NCBI GenBank assembly: GCA_018369015.1 | Contig: JAGZDD010000004.1 | Location: 1-64,000, forward strand | Source: Clostridiales bacterium | Lineage (GTDB): Bacteria; Bacillota; Clostridia; Lachnospirales; Lachnospiraceae | Length of the DNA stretch: 64,000 bases | Direction: 5' to 3' | Part shown: positions 19,834 to 28,896 of the stretch, piece after piece | Position numbering within the stretch: the first letter of the stretch is position 1 | Layout of the letters: each line of letters begins with the position of its first letter | The notes under the pieces: generated by a model | The model's input: only the letters and a program-made list of their open reading frames with translations | What the model was told of the DNA's origin: nothing | The model's database searches: none | Position numbers and translations under genes: made by a program

Positions 19834-19880
19834 GGGCAGTGAAGCTGTGAAGAAATGAAAAGCACTTCACTGCCCTTTTT
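19834..19880 (+). terminator. Rho-independent terminator after module B binding protein
   Basis: GGGCAGTGAAG (19834-19844) pairs with CTTCACTGCCC (19865-19875) and is followed by five T. It is a classic terminator, positioned between the binding protein and the GH3 gene. Confidence 0.9.
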
Positions 19881-19943
19881 GCGCGATACGCCGGTTAGGC
19901 GCCCGACGTGCTTGCACGGGCAGGCATCGGACCGGCAACGAAG

Positions 19944-20047
19944 CCCCGTAAAGGGATAACCTGATGCCGTAAAAAACACGGCAATATTAAGGAAACCCCG
20001 TAAAGGGATAACCTGATGCCGTAATAGGCACGGCAATATTAAAGAAA
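19944..20047 (+). repeat. Two tandem 52-bp structured repeats upstream of GH3 gene
   Basis: Two head-to-tail copies (19944-19995 and 19996-20047) share nearly every base; they differ mainly in the hairpin loop. Each copy contains CCC-CGTAAA-GGG and then GCCGT-N7-ACGGC, so each can fold into two small hairpins. The second copy ends 8 bases before the ATG at 20056 and abuts its ribosome site. Tandem hairpins placed on a ribosome site suggest RNA-level control, but I do not recognise a known riboswitch. Confidence 0.75.
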
Positions 20048-20055
20048 GGAATATT

Positions 20056-22329
20056 ATGGAAAGAAAACGGACGGGAGAGGCTCTCCCTGTATTGATAAAG
20101 CAGGAAAATAAAAACGGCCCCACGCTTGTGTATGCCTGCGGCACGGGCGTTTGTGTGCTTGAGCAGGATGGATGCTATTTTAAGGATTTAGATAAGAACG
20201 GTTGGCTGGACCCATATGAGGACTGGCGTTTATCTCCCCATGAGCGGGCAAAGGACCTTGCCGGCCGCTTATCGGTGGAACAGCTTGCCGGGCTGATGCT
20301 TTACAGCGATTATACGCTTTTGCCGGCAACGCTGGCGCCTGTGAGCGAGGATACTTACTTTGGGGAAACGTATGATGAAAATACGACGGCTCCATGGGAA
20401 ATCTCCGATATGCAGTATGATTTTATAACAAACAATGATGGGCGGCACATCCTGGTGGCGCAGATCAAGGATGAAAAAACAATGGTCCGGTGGAACAATT
20501 CGGTCCAGGCGCTGGCGGAATCGCTGCCTTTTGGTATTCCGGTCAACAATGCCACAGATCCCAGGCATACGCTGGATATTTCCGCCGAGTATAACATGTC
20601 CTGCGGCGGAGGTATCTCCATATGGCCGGAATCTCCGGGGCTTGCGGCTTCCTTTGACCCGAAGCTTGCCGCGGCGTTTGGGGAGATCGTTTCAAAGGAC
20701 CTTCGGGCCATGGGTTTTGCCACGCTTTTAGGGCCTCAGATTGATGTGGGAACGGAGCCGCGCTGGATGCGTTACCGGGGAACCTTCGGACAATCGCCCA
20801 GGCTGTGCACAGATATGGCAAAGGCCTGCTGTGAAGGGCTCCAGACCTCTTATGGCGCCGACGAGATTTTTGAGGGCTGGGGCAGGAACAGCGTCAACGC
20901 GATCGTGAAGCACTGGCCCGGAGGCGGAACCGGGGAGGGCGGCAGAGACGCTCACTTTGACTTTGGAAAATACGGTGTCTATCCGGGAAAATGTATGGAA
21001 GAGCATATCCGCGTTTTTACGGAAGGCGCCTTTGACCTGGATGGAGGAACCGGGAAAGCAGGAGGCGTGATGCCTTATTATACGATTTCTTATGATCAGG
21101 ATAAGATCGGCTATGAAAATGTGGGAAATGCTTTTTCACAGTATATTATCCATGACCTGTTAAGAGTCCGGTACGGTTATGACGGCGTTATATGTACAGA
21201 CTGGAAGGTGACAAAGGATGTCACGCCTAAAACGCCCAAAGAGGCTCCGGGAAGGTGCTGGGGCATGGAGGAGGAAAAAGAAAGTACGCGCCATTTAAGA
21301 GGGATCCTTTGCGGTATCGACCAGTTTGGCGGGGCCAATAATGTGGAGCCGCTGCTTGAAGCCTATCGTACCGGCTGCGGCGCGTTGGGTGAGAAAACCA
21401 TGCGGCGCTGCCTGGAACGTTCGGCAGTGCGTATTTTGACCGTGATGTTTCGGCTTGGGCTTTTTGAGAATCCCTATGCGGATGAAGGCGAAGCGGGAAA
21501 TATCCTTCACAGCAGGGAGCACCGTCAGGCCGGCTATGACGCCCAGTTAAAGTCGGTGGTCATGGTCAAAAATAAAGGCGGTATTGTTCCAATGCGCCAA
21601 AGGCCGACCGTTTATGTGCCTGAAAAATATATCCCTGAAAGTGTGGACTGGTTTGGCGTTGTCCATAAAGCCCGCACAGAGCTTCCGGTTCAGGCCGGGC
21701 TTTTGGAGGAATATTTTGAACGGACCAGGGATCCTGAAAAGGCGGACGCGGCCATTGTATTTATGGATGGACCCAACAGCGGATTTGGATTTGATCCAAA
21801 GGATGACGGGAACGGCTATGTACCGATCAGTCTTCAATATAGCCCATATACCGCCTGGGAGGGGCGCAGGGAAAGCATCGCGTCGGATGATTGTGAAAAG
21901 CGCCGGGGCGGCCGCTCTTATTATGGAAAGACCGCCGAGGCGATCAATAAAACCGATCTGGATATGGTGATCGAAGCGAGAAAGGTGATGGGAACAAAAC
22001 CGGTCATTGTGTCGGTCAATATGATGCGGCCGTGCGTGGTGAAGGAATTTGAAGCGCTGGCGGATGTGCTCTTTTTGCATTTTGGCGTTGAGGAGCAGGT
22101 GATCTATGACTTTATTACGGGAAAAGCAAAGCCGACAGCCCTGCTTCCGGTACAGATCCCTTCGGGCATGGAAACGGTTGAAAAGCATATGGAGGATGTA
22201 CCCTTTGATATGGAGCCGCATAAGGACAGTGAGGGCCATGTGTATGATTTTGGCTTTGGAATGGATTTTTCCGGTGTGATCGATGACGCCAGGGTACGAA
22301 AATATAAAAGGGGAGGAACAAAGCAATGA
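20056..22329 (+). CDS. GH3 family glycosidase, module B
   Basis: Cytoplasmic GH3 enzyme, 757 aa, no signal peptide. The barrel domain starts near residue 70 (RAKDLAGRLSVEQLAGLML), with the KHWPGGGTGEGGRD loop and nucleophile Asp382 in VICTDWK. The sandwich domain follows to the end; there is no obvious fibronectin-III tail with the usual PFGYGLSYT motif, only DFGFGMDFSG. The first ~60 residues carry an EF-hand-like KDLDKNGWLDPYEDW loop, a feature seen in some GH3 proteins. It overlaps the next reductase gene by four bases, so aglycone release and reduction are probably coupled. Substrate unknown; a beta-glucoside or xyloside is most likely. Confidence 0.88.
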   Translation: MERKRTGEALPVLIKQENKNGPTLVYACGTGVCVLEQDGCYFKDLDKNGWLDPYEDWRLSPHERAKDLAGRLSVEQLAGLMLYSDYTLLPATLAPVSEDTYFGETYDENTTAPWEISDMQYDFITNNDGRHILVAQIKDEKTMVRWNNSVQALAESLPFGIPVNNATDPRHTLDISAEYNMSCGGGISIWPESPGLAASFDPKLAAAFGEIVSKDLRAMGFATLLGPQIDVGTEPRWMRYRGTFGQSPRLCTDMAKACCEGLQTSYGADEIFEGWGRNSVNAIVKHWPGGGTGEGGRDAHFDFGKYGVYPGKCMEEHIRVFTEGAFDLDGGTGKAGGVMPYYTISYDQDKIGYENVGNAFSQYIIHDLLRVRYGYDGVICTDWKVTKDVTPKTPKEAPGRCWGMEEEKESTRHLRGILCGIDQFGGANNVEPLLEAYRTGCGALGEKTMRRCLERSAVRILTVMFRLGLFENPYADEGEAGNILHSREHRQAGYDAQLKSVVMVKNKGGIVPMRQRPTVYVPEKYIPESVDWFGVVHKARTELPVQAGLLEEYFERTRDPEKADAAIVFMDGPNSGFGFDPKDDGNGYVPISLQYSPYTAWEGRRESIASDDCEKRRGGRSYYGKTAEAINKTDLDMVIEARKVMGTKPVIVSVNMMRPCVVKEFEALADVLFLHFGVEEQVIYDFITGKAKPTALLPVQIPSGMETVEKHMEDVPFDMEPHKDSEGHVYDFGFGMDFSGVIDDARVRKYKRGGTKQ

Positions 22330-23282
22330 AATTACTGGGGATATCTTTTGGCCGAAAAGGCAGAAGCTGTGATATTCTGACGAAACACGCGCTGCTTGCG
22401 GCAAAGGCACTGGGCGCGCAGGTGAAATTTATCAATACGATACAGATGGATATCGGCCATTGCCGGTCGTGTGCCGCCTGCATTATATCCAGAGACCGGG
22501 GCGGTCCGATCCAATGTGCCTTAAAAGATGATTACGCTGTCCTTGAAGACGCTGTTTTGGAGGCAGACGCCATTTTGATCACCGCGCCTGTCTATGCCAT
22601 TGGCCCGGTCGGGCAGCTGAAAAACTTTATTGACCGTTTTGGTCCGGCCCACGATATTGCCGGGGCCAGCCATGAGCAGGAGAAGCGGAGGGCAGGAGGA
22701 AAGCCTTTGCTGGATGAGCGGATGTTTTCGGATAAATATATCGGCTATATTTCCGTGGGCGGTGCTGTTACCCACCACTGGGTATCTATGGGGCTTCCGG
22801 GATTTAAAATGTTTGCGGCGTCCTCGTGCTGGACGGTCGTGGGCCAGATGGACGTATGGGATATGGGCCGGAGGGCGAATCCGGCCTTTGATGAGGCGCT
22901 CATGGCCAAAGCCGCCGCTTTTGGACGCCATATGGCAATGTGTGATGGAAAAAAGCCGGAGGAAATCGCCTGGTTTGGCGATGAGGGAATCTGCCCGGTA
23001 TGCCATAACCGCCTTATTTCCATAAGCCCCGGGGAATGCGCGGATGATGTGGAATGTCCGCTGTGCGGCATACGGGGAACGCTTCAGATTGCCGACGGCA
23101 AGATTAAAGTTGTTTTTGGCGCGAAGGAGCAAAACCGTGCCCGAGGAAAATGGGAAGGGCAGCTCGAGCATTATAATGAGATTAATTCCATGGTCGCGGA
23201 GGCGATCCCAAAGCTTGAGGCGCATAAAGACAGCATGAAGACGCTTTTGGCGCCCTATGAAACGTTTGAAGATACATATTAA
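22326..23282 (+). CDS. Flavodoxin-fold NAD(P)H-dependent oxidoreductase with C-terminal zinc ribbon
   Basis: Probable FMN-dependent reductase. The first ~200 residues are an NADPH-dependent FMN reductase fold: SFGRKGRSCDIL phosphate loop, a Cys-rich GHCRSCAAC segment typical of iron-sulfur flavoprotein relatives, and APVYAIGPVGQLKNFIDR. The C-terminal ~90 residues add two Cys pairs (CPVCH, CPLCG), which look like a zinc ribbon or rubredoxin-like metal site absent from ordinary members. The start overlaps the GH3 stop (ATGA). It is the best candidate for reducing a released aglycone or passing electrons to the flavoprotein at 25179. Family call good; substrate unknown. Confidence 0.78.
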   Translation: MKLLGISFGRKGRSCDILTKHALLAAKALGAQVKFINTIQMDIGHCRSCAACIISRDRGGPIQCALKDDYAVLEDAVLEADAILITAPVYAIGPVGQLKNFIDRFGPAHDIAGASHEQEKRRAGGKPLLDERMFSDKYIGYISVGGAVTHHWVSMGLPGFKMFAASSCWTVVGQMDVWDMGRRANPAFDEALMAKAAAFGRHMAMCDGKKPEEIAWFGDEGICPVCHNRLISISPGECADDVECPLCGIRGTLQIADGKIKVVFGAKEQNRARGKWEGQLEHYNEINSMVAEAIPKLEAHKDSMKTLLAPYETFEDTY

Positions 23283-23297
23283 AGGCAGGCGATCACT

Positions 23298-24209
23298 ATG
23301 AGCACTAGGACGAAATTAAAACGCTGGCTTCCGGTATTTATCATGGGGCTTCCGGGCCTGATCTACTTTTTTATTAATTGCTATATGCCGCTGTACGGTA
23401 TGCTGATCGCTTTTAAAAAGTACGATTATTCTAAAGGGATATGGGGAAGTGAATGGAATGGCCTGGAAAATTTTAAATATCTGTTTGCCACCGATGACGC
23501 GTGGATCATTACCCGTAACACATTGGCCTATAATCTGGCTTTTATGATCCTTAATATTCTCTTTGGCGTAACGCTGGCAATATTTTTAAATGAAGTACGG
23601 AAGCGGACAAGTAAAAAGATCTATCAGACCATTATTTTGCTGCCCTATATTATGTCCTTTGTTGTTATTTCTTATTTTACCTATGCCTTCCTGGGCGATT
23701 CTAACGGGCTGATTAACGGGCTTTTAGAAAACCTGGGCGTCCAAAAGATCCCGTTTTATACGGAGGCCAAATACTGGCCCTGGGTTTTGACGATTGTGTA
23801 TTTGTGGAAAAATACCGGTTATCAGATGATCATTTATTTATCAACGATCGTGGGGATCGATCCGACCTACTATGAAGCGGCGGAGATCGACGGCGCTACC
23901 AAATGGCAGCAGATCCGGTATATTACGCTGCCCAGGCTAAAACCGACGATCATTATGATGACGACCATTGCCATGGGAATGATCTTTCGGTCCGACTTTG
24001 GCTTGTTTTACCAGACGCCGAGAAACCAGGGGCTTCTCTACTCGGTGACAGATACGATCGATACTTATGTGTTCCGGGCGCTGATGAATAACGGAAATAT
24101 TGCCATGTCTTCGGCCGCGGCATTTTATCAGTCGATCGTATGCTTTATTACGATTCTGGTCTTTAACGGCATTATCCACCGTATCAGTAAGGATGATGCG
24201 CTGTTTTAA
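23298..24209 (+). CDS. ABC sugar transporter permease, LplB type, module B
   Basis: First membrane subunit of the module B importer, 303 aa. It has six hydrophobic segments and the EAA loop EAAEIDGATKWQQIRYITLP, nearly the same as in module A. It begins 15 bases after the reductase gene, so the redox enzyme and importer are on one transcript. The N-terminal cytoplasmic tail is shorter than in module A. Confidence 0.92.
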   Translation: MSTRTKLKRWLPVFIMGLPGLIYFFINCYMPLYGMLIAFKKYDYSKGIWGSEWNGLENFKYLFATDDAWIITRNTLAYNLAFMILNILFGVTLAIFLNEVRKRTSKKIYQTIILLPYIMSFVVISYFTYAFLGDSNGLINGLLENLGVQKIPFYTEAKYWPWVLTIVYLWKNTGYQMIIYLSTIVGIDPTYYEAAEIDGATKWQQIRYITLPRLKPTIIMMTTIAMGMIFRSDFGLFYQTPRNQGLLYSVTDTIDTYVFRALMNNGNIAMSSAAAFYQSIVCFITILVFNGIIHRISKDDALF

Positions 24210-24293
24210 ACGGAATCTGCGCTGTCTTAAGGGCGCGCAGGTAGGAGTGAAAAAGCGATGTCAGCTGTGCTTTAAGTTGGGAGGAGATCAAAA

Positions 24294-25160
24294 GTGAGAG
24301 GACATAAAAAGTTTCTGGCATTATCTCATATTGTATTAATATTGTGCTGCGTGGCTGCCCTTGTTCCATTCTGGCTGCTGTTAGCGGCATCCTTTACGGA
24401 TGAAAGCTATGTCGCGCATCACGGCTATTCTTTATTTCCGGTCAGTCTTTCTTTAGATGCCTATAAATATCTGTTCAGTAAGATTGCCTGGTTTGGCAGG
24501 GGATACGGGATCACGATCATTGTTACGGTGGTAGGCGTCATCCTTTGCATATTGATCACGACAATGCTCGGCTATATGCTGTCTAAGCGTCAAATGCCGT
24601 TTGTAAAGCTTATGGATTTTTATATTATTTTTACCATGCTTTTCAATGGGGGGCTTGTCGCTACTTATATTAACTATTCCAATGTTTTTCATATTAAAAA
24701 TACGCTCTGGGCGTATATTGTTCCCGGGATTTTATGCAACGCCTTTTATGTCATGCTGACGAAGGGATACTTTTTAAACAGTATCCCGGAGGAGCTTATG
24801 GAGGCCGCGCGTATTGACGGGGCATCTGAGTATAAAATTTTCTTTAAGATCGCGTTTCCTCTGGCAAAGCCCATCATTGCCACGATTGCCTTAATGGTCG
24901 GGGTCATGTATTGGAATGACTGGCAAAATGGCATGTATTATATTGACGATCAAAGCCTGTACGGGATCCAGAACATTTTGAACGCGATCAATTCCAACGC
25001 CAAATACCTGGCGACGATGGGCGGGAATGTTGCCAGTATACCAACGGAAACAACGCGTATGGCTGTCGCCGTGGTGGGGATCCTGCCGATTGTGGCCGCC
25101 TATCCGTTTTTTCAGGAATACTTTGCCAAAGGTATTACGATCGGCGCTGTGAAAGGTTAA
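24294..25160 (+). CDS. ABC sugar transporter permease, YtcP type, module B
   Basis: Second membrane subunit, 288 aa, six transmembrane segments, EAA loop EAARIDGASEYKIFFKIAFP and C terminus KGITIGAVKG. A GTG start at 24294 is supported by GGGAGGAG a few bases upstream. It is followed within 20 bases by the FAD-dependent oxidoreductase gene. Confidence 0.92.
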   Translation: MRGHKKFLALSHIVLILCCVAALVPFWLLLAASFTDESYVAHHGYSLFPVSLSLDAYKYLFSKIAWFGRGYGITIIVTVVGVILCILITTMLGYMLSKRQMPFVKLMDFYIIFTMLFNGGLVATYINYSNVFHIKNTLWAYIVPGILCNAFYVMLTKGYFLNSIPEELMEAARIDGASEYKIFFKIAFPLAKPIIATIALMVGVMYWNDWQNGMYYIDDQSLYGIQNILNAINSNAKYLATMGGNVASIPTETTRMAVAVVGILPIVAAYPFFQEYFAKGITIGAVKG

Positions 25161-25178
25161 TCAATGGAGGTTAAAGGT

Positions 25179-26678
25179 ATGGAAAAAACAACAGAGATCA
25201 ATGAATTAAAAAGTGAAAAAATGAAGGAGCTTCAAACCGATATTGCCATTATCGGCGGAGGACCCGGAGGCCTGGCTGCGGCGTTGCAGGCCGCCCAGCT
25301 TGGCGTAACGTCGATCGTGCTGGATAAACGCGACCGCCTTGGAGGCGTGATGATGGGAGGCACCGGGCCTTTTGCCGCGGGTACGATCCAGCAGCGCCGT
25401 GAAAGAAAGACGCTGACGCCGGAAGACGCATTTGAGTTTTTTATGAATTTTACCCACTGGCAGACCGATCCCGGACTTGTAGCCGCCTTTGTGGGAAAAT
25501 CTGCGGAAACGATCCAGTGGCTGGAAGCGCTCGGGTGCAGCTTTGAGCACGTTGTCTGCTATATTGACGGCGGTTATCATACATGGCATGAAAATGATAT
25601 GTCCAAAGGCTTTATTACCGATCACTTGTGGGCGGCGGCAAAGGCGCTTGGCGTTACAGCGATGACAAAGACAAAGGCGACGAAGATCCTTATGAAGGAC
25701 GGACGGGCCGTCGGCGTGTGCGCCGTGGATGATGCGGGCGTACAGTACCGCATCAGGTCAAAGGCGGTGATCGTATCTACCGGAGGCTTTGGAAGTAATC
25801 CGGAAATGGTAAAAAAATATACGAAATATGAGCTTGGGAAAAATCTGGTGTGCGGTTCGACGCTGACCGACGGTGACGGACTTAAAATGATGTGGGAGGC
25901 AGGAGCGGCTAAAGACCGGATGATGATGGATGCCCATGTCAGCCTTATTGACCCGAAGCTTGCCGGAGCTGCCGGCGTGAGCAATGACTTTGACGCGTTT
26001 AAGCAGCCCAATCTTATGGTCAATAAATCGGGAAAACGTTTTACAAACGAAGCGGTGATGCATAATGGGGCGTATGCGATCAATATTGTGTCGCAGCAGG
26101 AGGATTTGTGCGGCTATATGATCCTGACCGATGAGATCGTCGCAAAGTATAAAAAAGAAGGCATGCCGATCCTGCTCCCGCTAAAGCCGCCGTTTCAGAA
26201 TGAATATGCGGACTGGCCGAAAAACTTTGAAAAGAGTCTTGCCGAGGTCGTTGACCGAAGCGACGATGTTTTTGAAGCCGATACTATCAGGGAGCTGGCG
26301 CTGAGCGCGGGGATTGATCCCGGCCAATTAGAAGATACTGTACGGGAATATAATGAGATCTGCGATCAGAAGCAGGACCGGCAGTTTTTTAAGAAACCGG
26401 AATATCTTTTGCCGATCCGCGGAAAGAAGTATTATATGGCCCGTTACCGCGCATCGTCCTTCTGTTCTCTGGGCGGCGTAAAAATTGACAAAAATGCCTC
26501 GGTACTTGATACGCGCCAGGCGGTGATCCCGGGGCTGTATGCGGCCGGAAACGACGCATGCAGTATATGTCTGGATACATACAGCTTTTTTACCGCCGGA
26601 CTGACCTCCTCCTTCGCGTTAAATATGGGGAGGATCGCTGCTCAAAGCGCTGTGGGATTTATTAAGAAGGCTCGGTAA
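25179..26678 (+). CDS. FAD-dependent oxidoreductase, fumarate reductase/KstD-like
   Basis: Soluble flavoprotein of the fumarate-reductase/3-ketosteroid-dehydrogenase superfamily, which reduces or desaturates activated C=C bonds. The dinucleotide motif IIGGGPGGLAAA lies at about residues 26-40, and the C-terminal FAD-binding part reads GLYAAGNDACS. There is no signal peptide, FMN-binding or haem domain, so electrons must come from a partner, plausibly the flavin proteins at 22326 and 26832. The start at 25179 is chosen because GGAGGT sits upstream; the ATG at 25164 contains that ribosome site. At 499 aa it is the short form. A fumarate role is unlikely in this setting; an imported enone or aglycone is the better guess. 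Confidence 0.85.
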   Translation: MEKTTEINELKSEKMKELQTDIAIIGGGPGGLAAALQAAQLGVTSIVLDKRDRLGGVMMGGTGPFAAGTIQQRRERKTLTPEDAFEFFMNFTHWQTDPGLVAAFVGKSAETIQWLEALGCSFEHVVCYIDGGYHTWHENDMSKGFITDHLWAAAKALGVTAMTKTKATKILMKDGRAVGVCAVDDAGVQYRIRSKAVIVSTGGFGSNPEMVKKYTKYELGKNLVCGSTLTDGDGLKMMWEAGAAKDRMMMDAHVSLIDPKLAGAAGVSNDFDAFKQPNLMVNKSGKRFTNEAVMHNGAYAINIVSQQEDLCGYMILTDEIVAKYKKEGMPILLPLKPPFQNEYADWPKNFEKSLAEVVDRSDDVFEADTIRELALSAGIDPGQLEDTVREYNEICDQKQDRQFFKKPEYLLPIRGKKYYMARYRASSFCSLGGVKIDKNASVLDTRQAVIPGLYAAGNDACSICLDTYSFFTAGLTSSFALNMGRIAAQSAVGFIKKAR

Positions 26679-26831
26679 GCGGTTATGAGGCAGGGCGTGC
26701 CTGCACGCAATGACTCATAGATATCGGAGGAACAAGGTGGTATACCTTAGGCATGGAGCGATCAGCTTTCATGTACAGTAAAACCGCGCGCAGCGCGGCA
26801 TGAAGGTTTTGTATAGAGAAGGGAGATCACA

Positions 26832-27671
26832 ATGAGAAAAGCTATTGTCATGTATTCATCAATTACAGGAAATACACAAAAGGTTGCCGAGGTTTTTGCG
26901 GATACGCTTAAAGCTTATCATTTTGACGCTGCTCTGGAAAAGGTGCATCCGGCCAGAGATTACACAAAGGAACCGATTTATTTGGATGACTGCGACCTTT
27001 TATGCATCGGAGCGCCCATTATCGCGGCGCTGCCGTACAAGGAGATGAGCAGTGTTGTCGGCTGGTCGGGAAAGCATGTAGACCTTTACCGGGGAACACG
27101 GCCAAACCCCAGTGACCCATCGCCTTTAAAGGTGGGCGTGGCTTTTGCTACTTTTGGAGGAACTGTCGCCGGACCAAGAGAAGCGCTGCCGACGCTGGCT
27201 TTAGAGAAGGAATATTTAAGCCTGTACGGCTTTACTCCTGTGGGAGAATTTGCGTGTCCGGGCAAACAGCTGCGCCACGGCCCGGTGGATGAGCTGAACG
27301 CCCGATTAAAGATTGATATTGATGATGCCCAGGCGCTTTTACAGCGGTTTATGGACGATCCGGACAGTCGGGAATTTCGCGCCATGCCTGGGGAAAAATT
27401 AGACATCATCCGAAAGGTTGCAAAAAAAATAGATTTTGATGAAAACGGCAACCCGCTTATGGCGGGCAAACGCACAATGTTTGACAATGACCCTATGGGG
27501 TGCGGTATGCAGGGAAGCAAGTATTTTCATTACGGCCTTCAGGAACGGCCAAACGACAGAGATCTGAAAATGGCTGAATTTTTCATCCGGGAGATTGCAG
27601 AAGACTTTTTCCTCACATCCGACGGACGGATCCGCCGCCCGGTAGGAGCGATGTATAGCTGTATTATTTAA
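26832..27671 (+). CDS. Flavodoxin-like protein
   Basis: FMN-binding flavodoxin-fold protein. The N terminus has the phosphate-binding loop SSITGNTQKVA, and GAPIIAALPYKEM and ATFGGTVAG match the other two FMN loops. Beyond ~170 residues it has an extra C-terminal region of ~100 residues that I do not recognise (ending RRPVGAMYSCII). It may act as an electron carrier or reductase for the flavoprotein at 25179, from which it is separated by a 153-base gap containing small palindromes. A strong bidirectional terminator follows. Confidence 0.8.
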   Translation: MRKAIVMYSSITGNTQKVAEVFADTLKAYHFDAALEKVHPARDYTKEPIYLDDCDLLCIGAPIIAALPYKEMSSVVGWSGKHVDLYRGTRPNPSDPSPLKVGVAFATFGGTVAGPREALPTLALEKEYLSLYGFTPVGEFACPGKQLRHGPVDELNARLKIDIDDAQALLQRFMDDPDSREFRAMPGEKLDIIRKVAKKIDFDENGNPLMAGKRTMFDNDPMGCGMQGSKYFHYGLQERPNDRDLKMAEFFIREIAEDFFLTSDGRIRRPVGAMYSCII

Positions 27672-27730
27672 TAAAATCAGCCCGAGTCGGCTTCTGCTTA
27701 AAATACAGAAGCTGGGCCGGGCTGATTTTA
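27672..27730. terminator. Bidirectional terminator between convergent genes
   Basis: TAAAATCAGCCC pairs with GGGCTGATTTTA, with an inner stem GCTTCTG/CAGAAGC. A/T runs on both sides allow termination of the flavodoxin gene (+) and the AraC gene (-). Confidence 0.88.
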
Positions 27731-27770
27731 TTATGGGTGAAAAAGGCGGGGGGGAGTAAAACCTGTTAGC

Positions 27771-28736
27771 TTAATGTATCCATTGGTTTCGGTATTCTTT
27801 TGGTGAAACACCATATCTTTTTTTAAATTCCCTGTTAAAATAGCTTCGGTCGTAAAATCCAAGCATATCTACAAGATGGTTGATTGGCATGTCCGTTTCC
27901 TTTAAATAGGCTGTAGCTTTAAAGAACTTCAGGTCATTGACCACACAGGAGAAGGTCTTTGCGGTATGGAGCCTGAATAAATTCGACAGATAATTCGGGT
28001 GATAATGGAAGTGGGACGCCAGCTCCTGTAAAGTTACAGTATTTAAATGCTCATTAACGTAAGCCATGACTGAGGAAAACAGCAGCTCTTTACTGGATAT
28101 AGATTCAATATGGAAAACATGGTTCCTGAGCAATTCGGTAAATGTCAATGACAGATAAGCCTGAATGGCACCATGGCAGCCGGGGCTGTTTTGAAAATAC
28201 TCACAGATCAGCTTTTCGATGAACAGGCGGGCATTGCTGGAGGTGTTTTGTTCAAAATAAATATATTGTTCATGGTTTTTCGCATTATACGTAGAGTTCA
28301 TAAAAAAACTGCTCAACACATCATTATCTGCCAAAAGGAAGAAAAAAGATTTGGCAAGAATCTGTTTATCAATAAGAATATTAAAAATAATACTTGAATC
28401 GTCGTCAATGGCAATTCCGTGCCGGATATTCATATTTAACAGGCAAAACTCTCCCTCGCTTAATTCAATCCCATGGTTTGCAAAATGCTGATGGCAGTTA
28501 CCTGAGTGGACATAGACAAGCTCGAAGCAATTATGGGTGTGCAGGCGGGATGGATCCAGACAGTTCGCAATTTTAGGATGCAGGATAATGGCAATATCGC
28601 CGCAAGGTTCAAGATCATGGAGATTAAATTCTTCATTGGACTGAACCTTTTTTTGGATTTCTTTTAGAAGTTTCGGATTGCTTTCCAGGTTCAATCGAGT
28701 TTCAATGATATATTTATCAATCAGTCTGTTTATCAT
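27771..28736 (-). CDS. AraC-family transcriptional regulator
   Basis: One-component sugar-responsive regulator: N-terminal cupin-type ligand-binding half (about 40-180, HTHNCFELVYVHSG) and C-terminal two-HTH AraC domain (about 220-321, HYHPNYLSNLFRLHTAKTF, ending VSPKEYRNQW). The start at 28736 is preferred over a TTG at 28751 because GGGGGAT lies just upstream. It is 321 aa. It is divergent from the esterase operon (28897 onward) and probably activates it from the shared intergenic region. Confidence 0.9.
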   Translation of the reverse strand: MINRLIDKYIIETRLNLESNPKLLKEIQKKVQSNEEFNLHDLEPCGDIAIILHPKIANCLDPSRLHTHNCFELVYVHSGNCHQHFANHGIELSEGEFCLLNMNIRHGIAIDDDSSIIFNILIDKQILAKSFFFLLADNDVLSSFFMNSTYNAKNHEQYIYFEQNTSSNARLFIEKLICEYFQNSPGCHGAIQAYLSLTFTELLRNHVFHIESISSKELLFSSVMAYVNEHLNTVTLQELASHFHYHPNYLSNLFRLHTAKTFSCVVNDLKFFKATAYLKETDMPINHLVDMLGFYDRSYFNREFKKRYGVSPKEYRNQWIH

Positions 28737-28825
28737 AAAAATCCCCCGCAAACAGTTCTATAAGAAATAGGCAAAATATACAATGGGTGAGTGTGAATAA
28801 CTACAATGTATTTTGAATGTGCTGC

Positions 28826-28834
28826 TGATATAAT
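28826..28834 (+). promoter_or_regulatory. Extended -10 promoter of module C
   Basis: TGA-TATAAT is an extended -10 element with a full consensus hexamer at 28829-28834. No good -35 is present, which is common for activator-dependent promoters and fits control by the divergent AraC gene. Confidence 0.55.
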
Positions 28835-28896
28835 AAAATTGCGTTAGAGATATATTTATTTTGCATAATAATTTAAATTTTGTCAAGGAGGGAATT

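Noticed and set aside
19944..20047. Possible CRISPR array
   Set aside because: Only two units, directly adjacent without spacers, and no cas genes; treated as a tandem structured repeat.
21547..22410. 287-residue open frame on the - strand
   Set aside because: It lies opposite the GH3 and reductase genes, with no recognisable motif; shadow of the codon pattern.
22326..27671. Defence or toxin system
   Set aside because: Clustered small flavoproteins beside an importer fit glycoside metabolism; no nuclease, toxin or phage-related domain is present.
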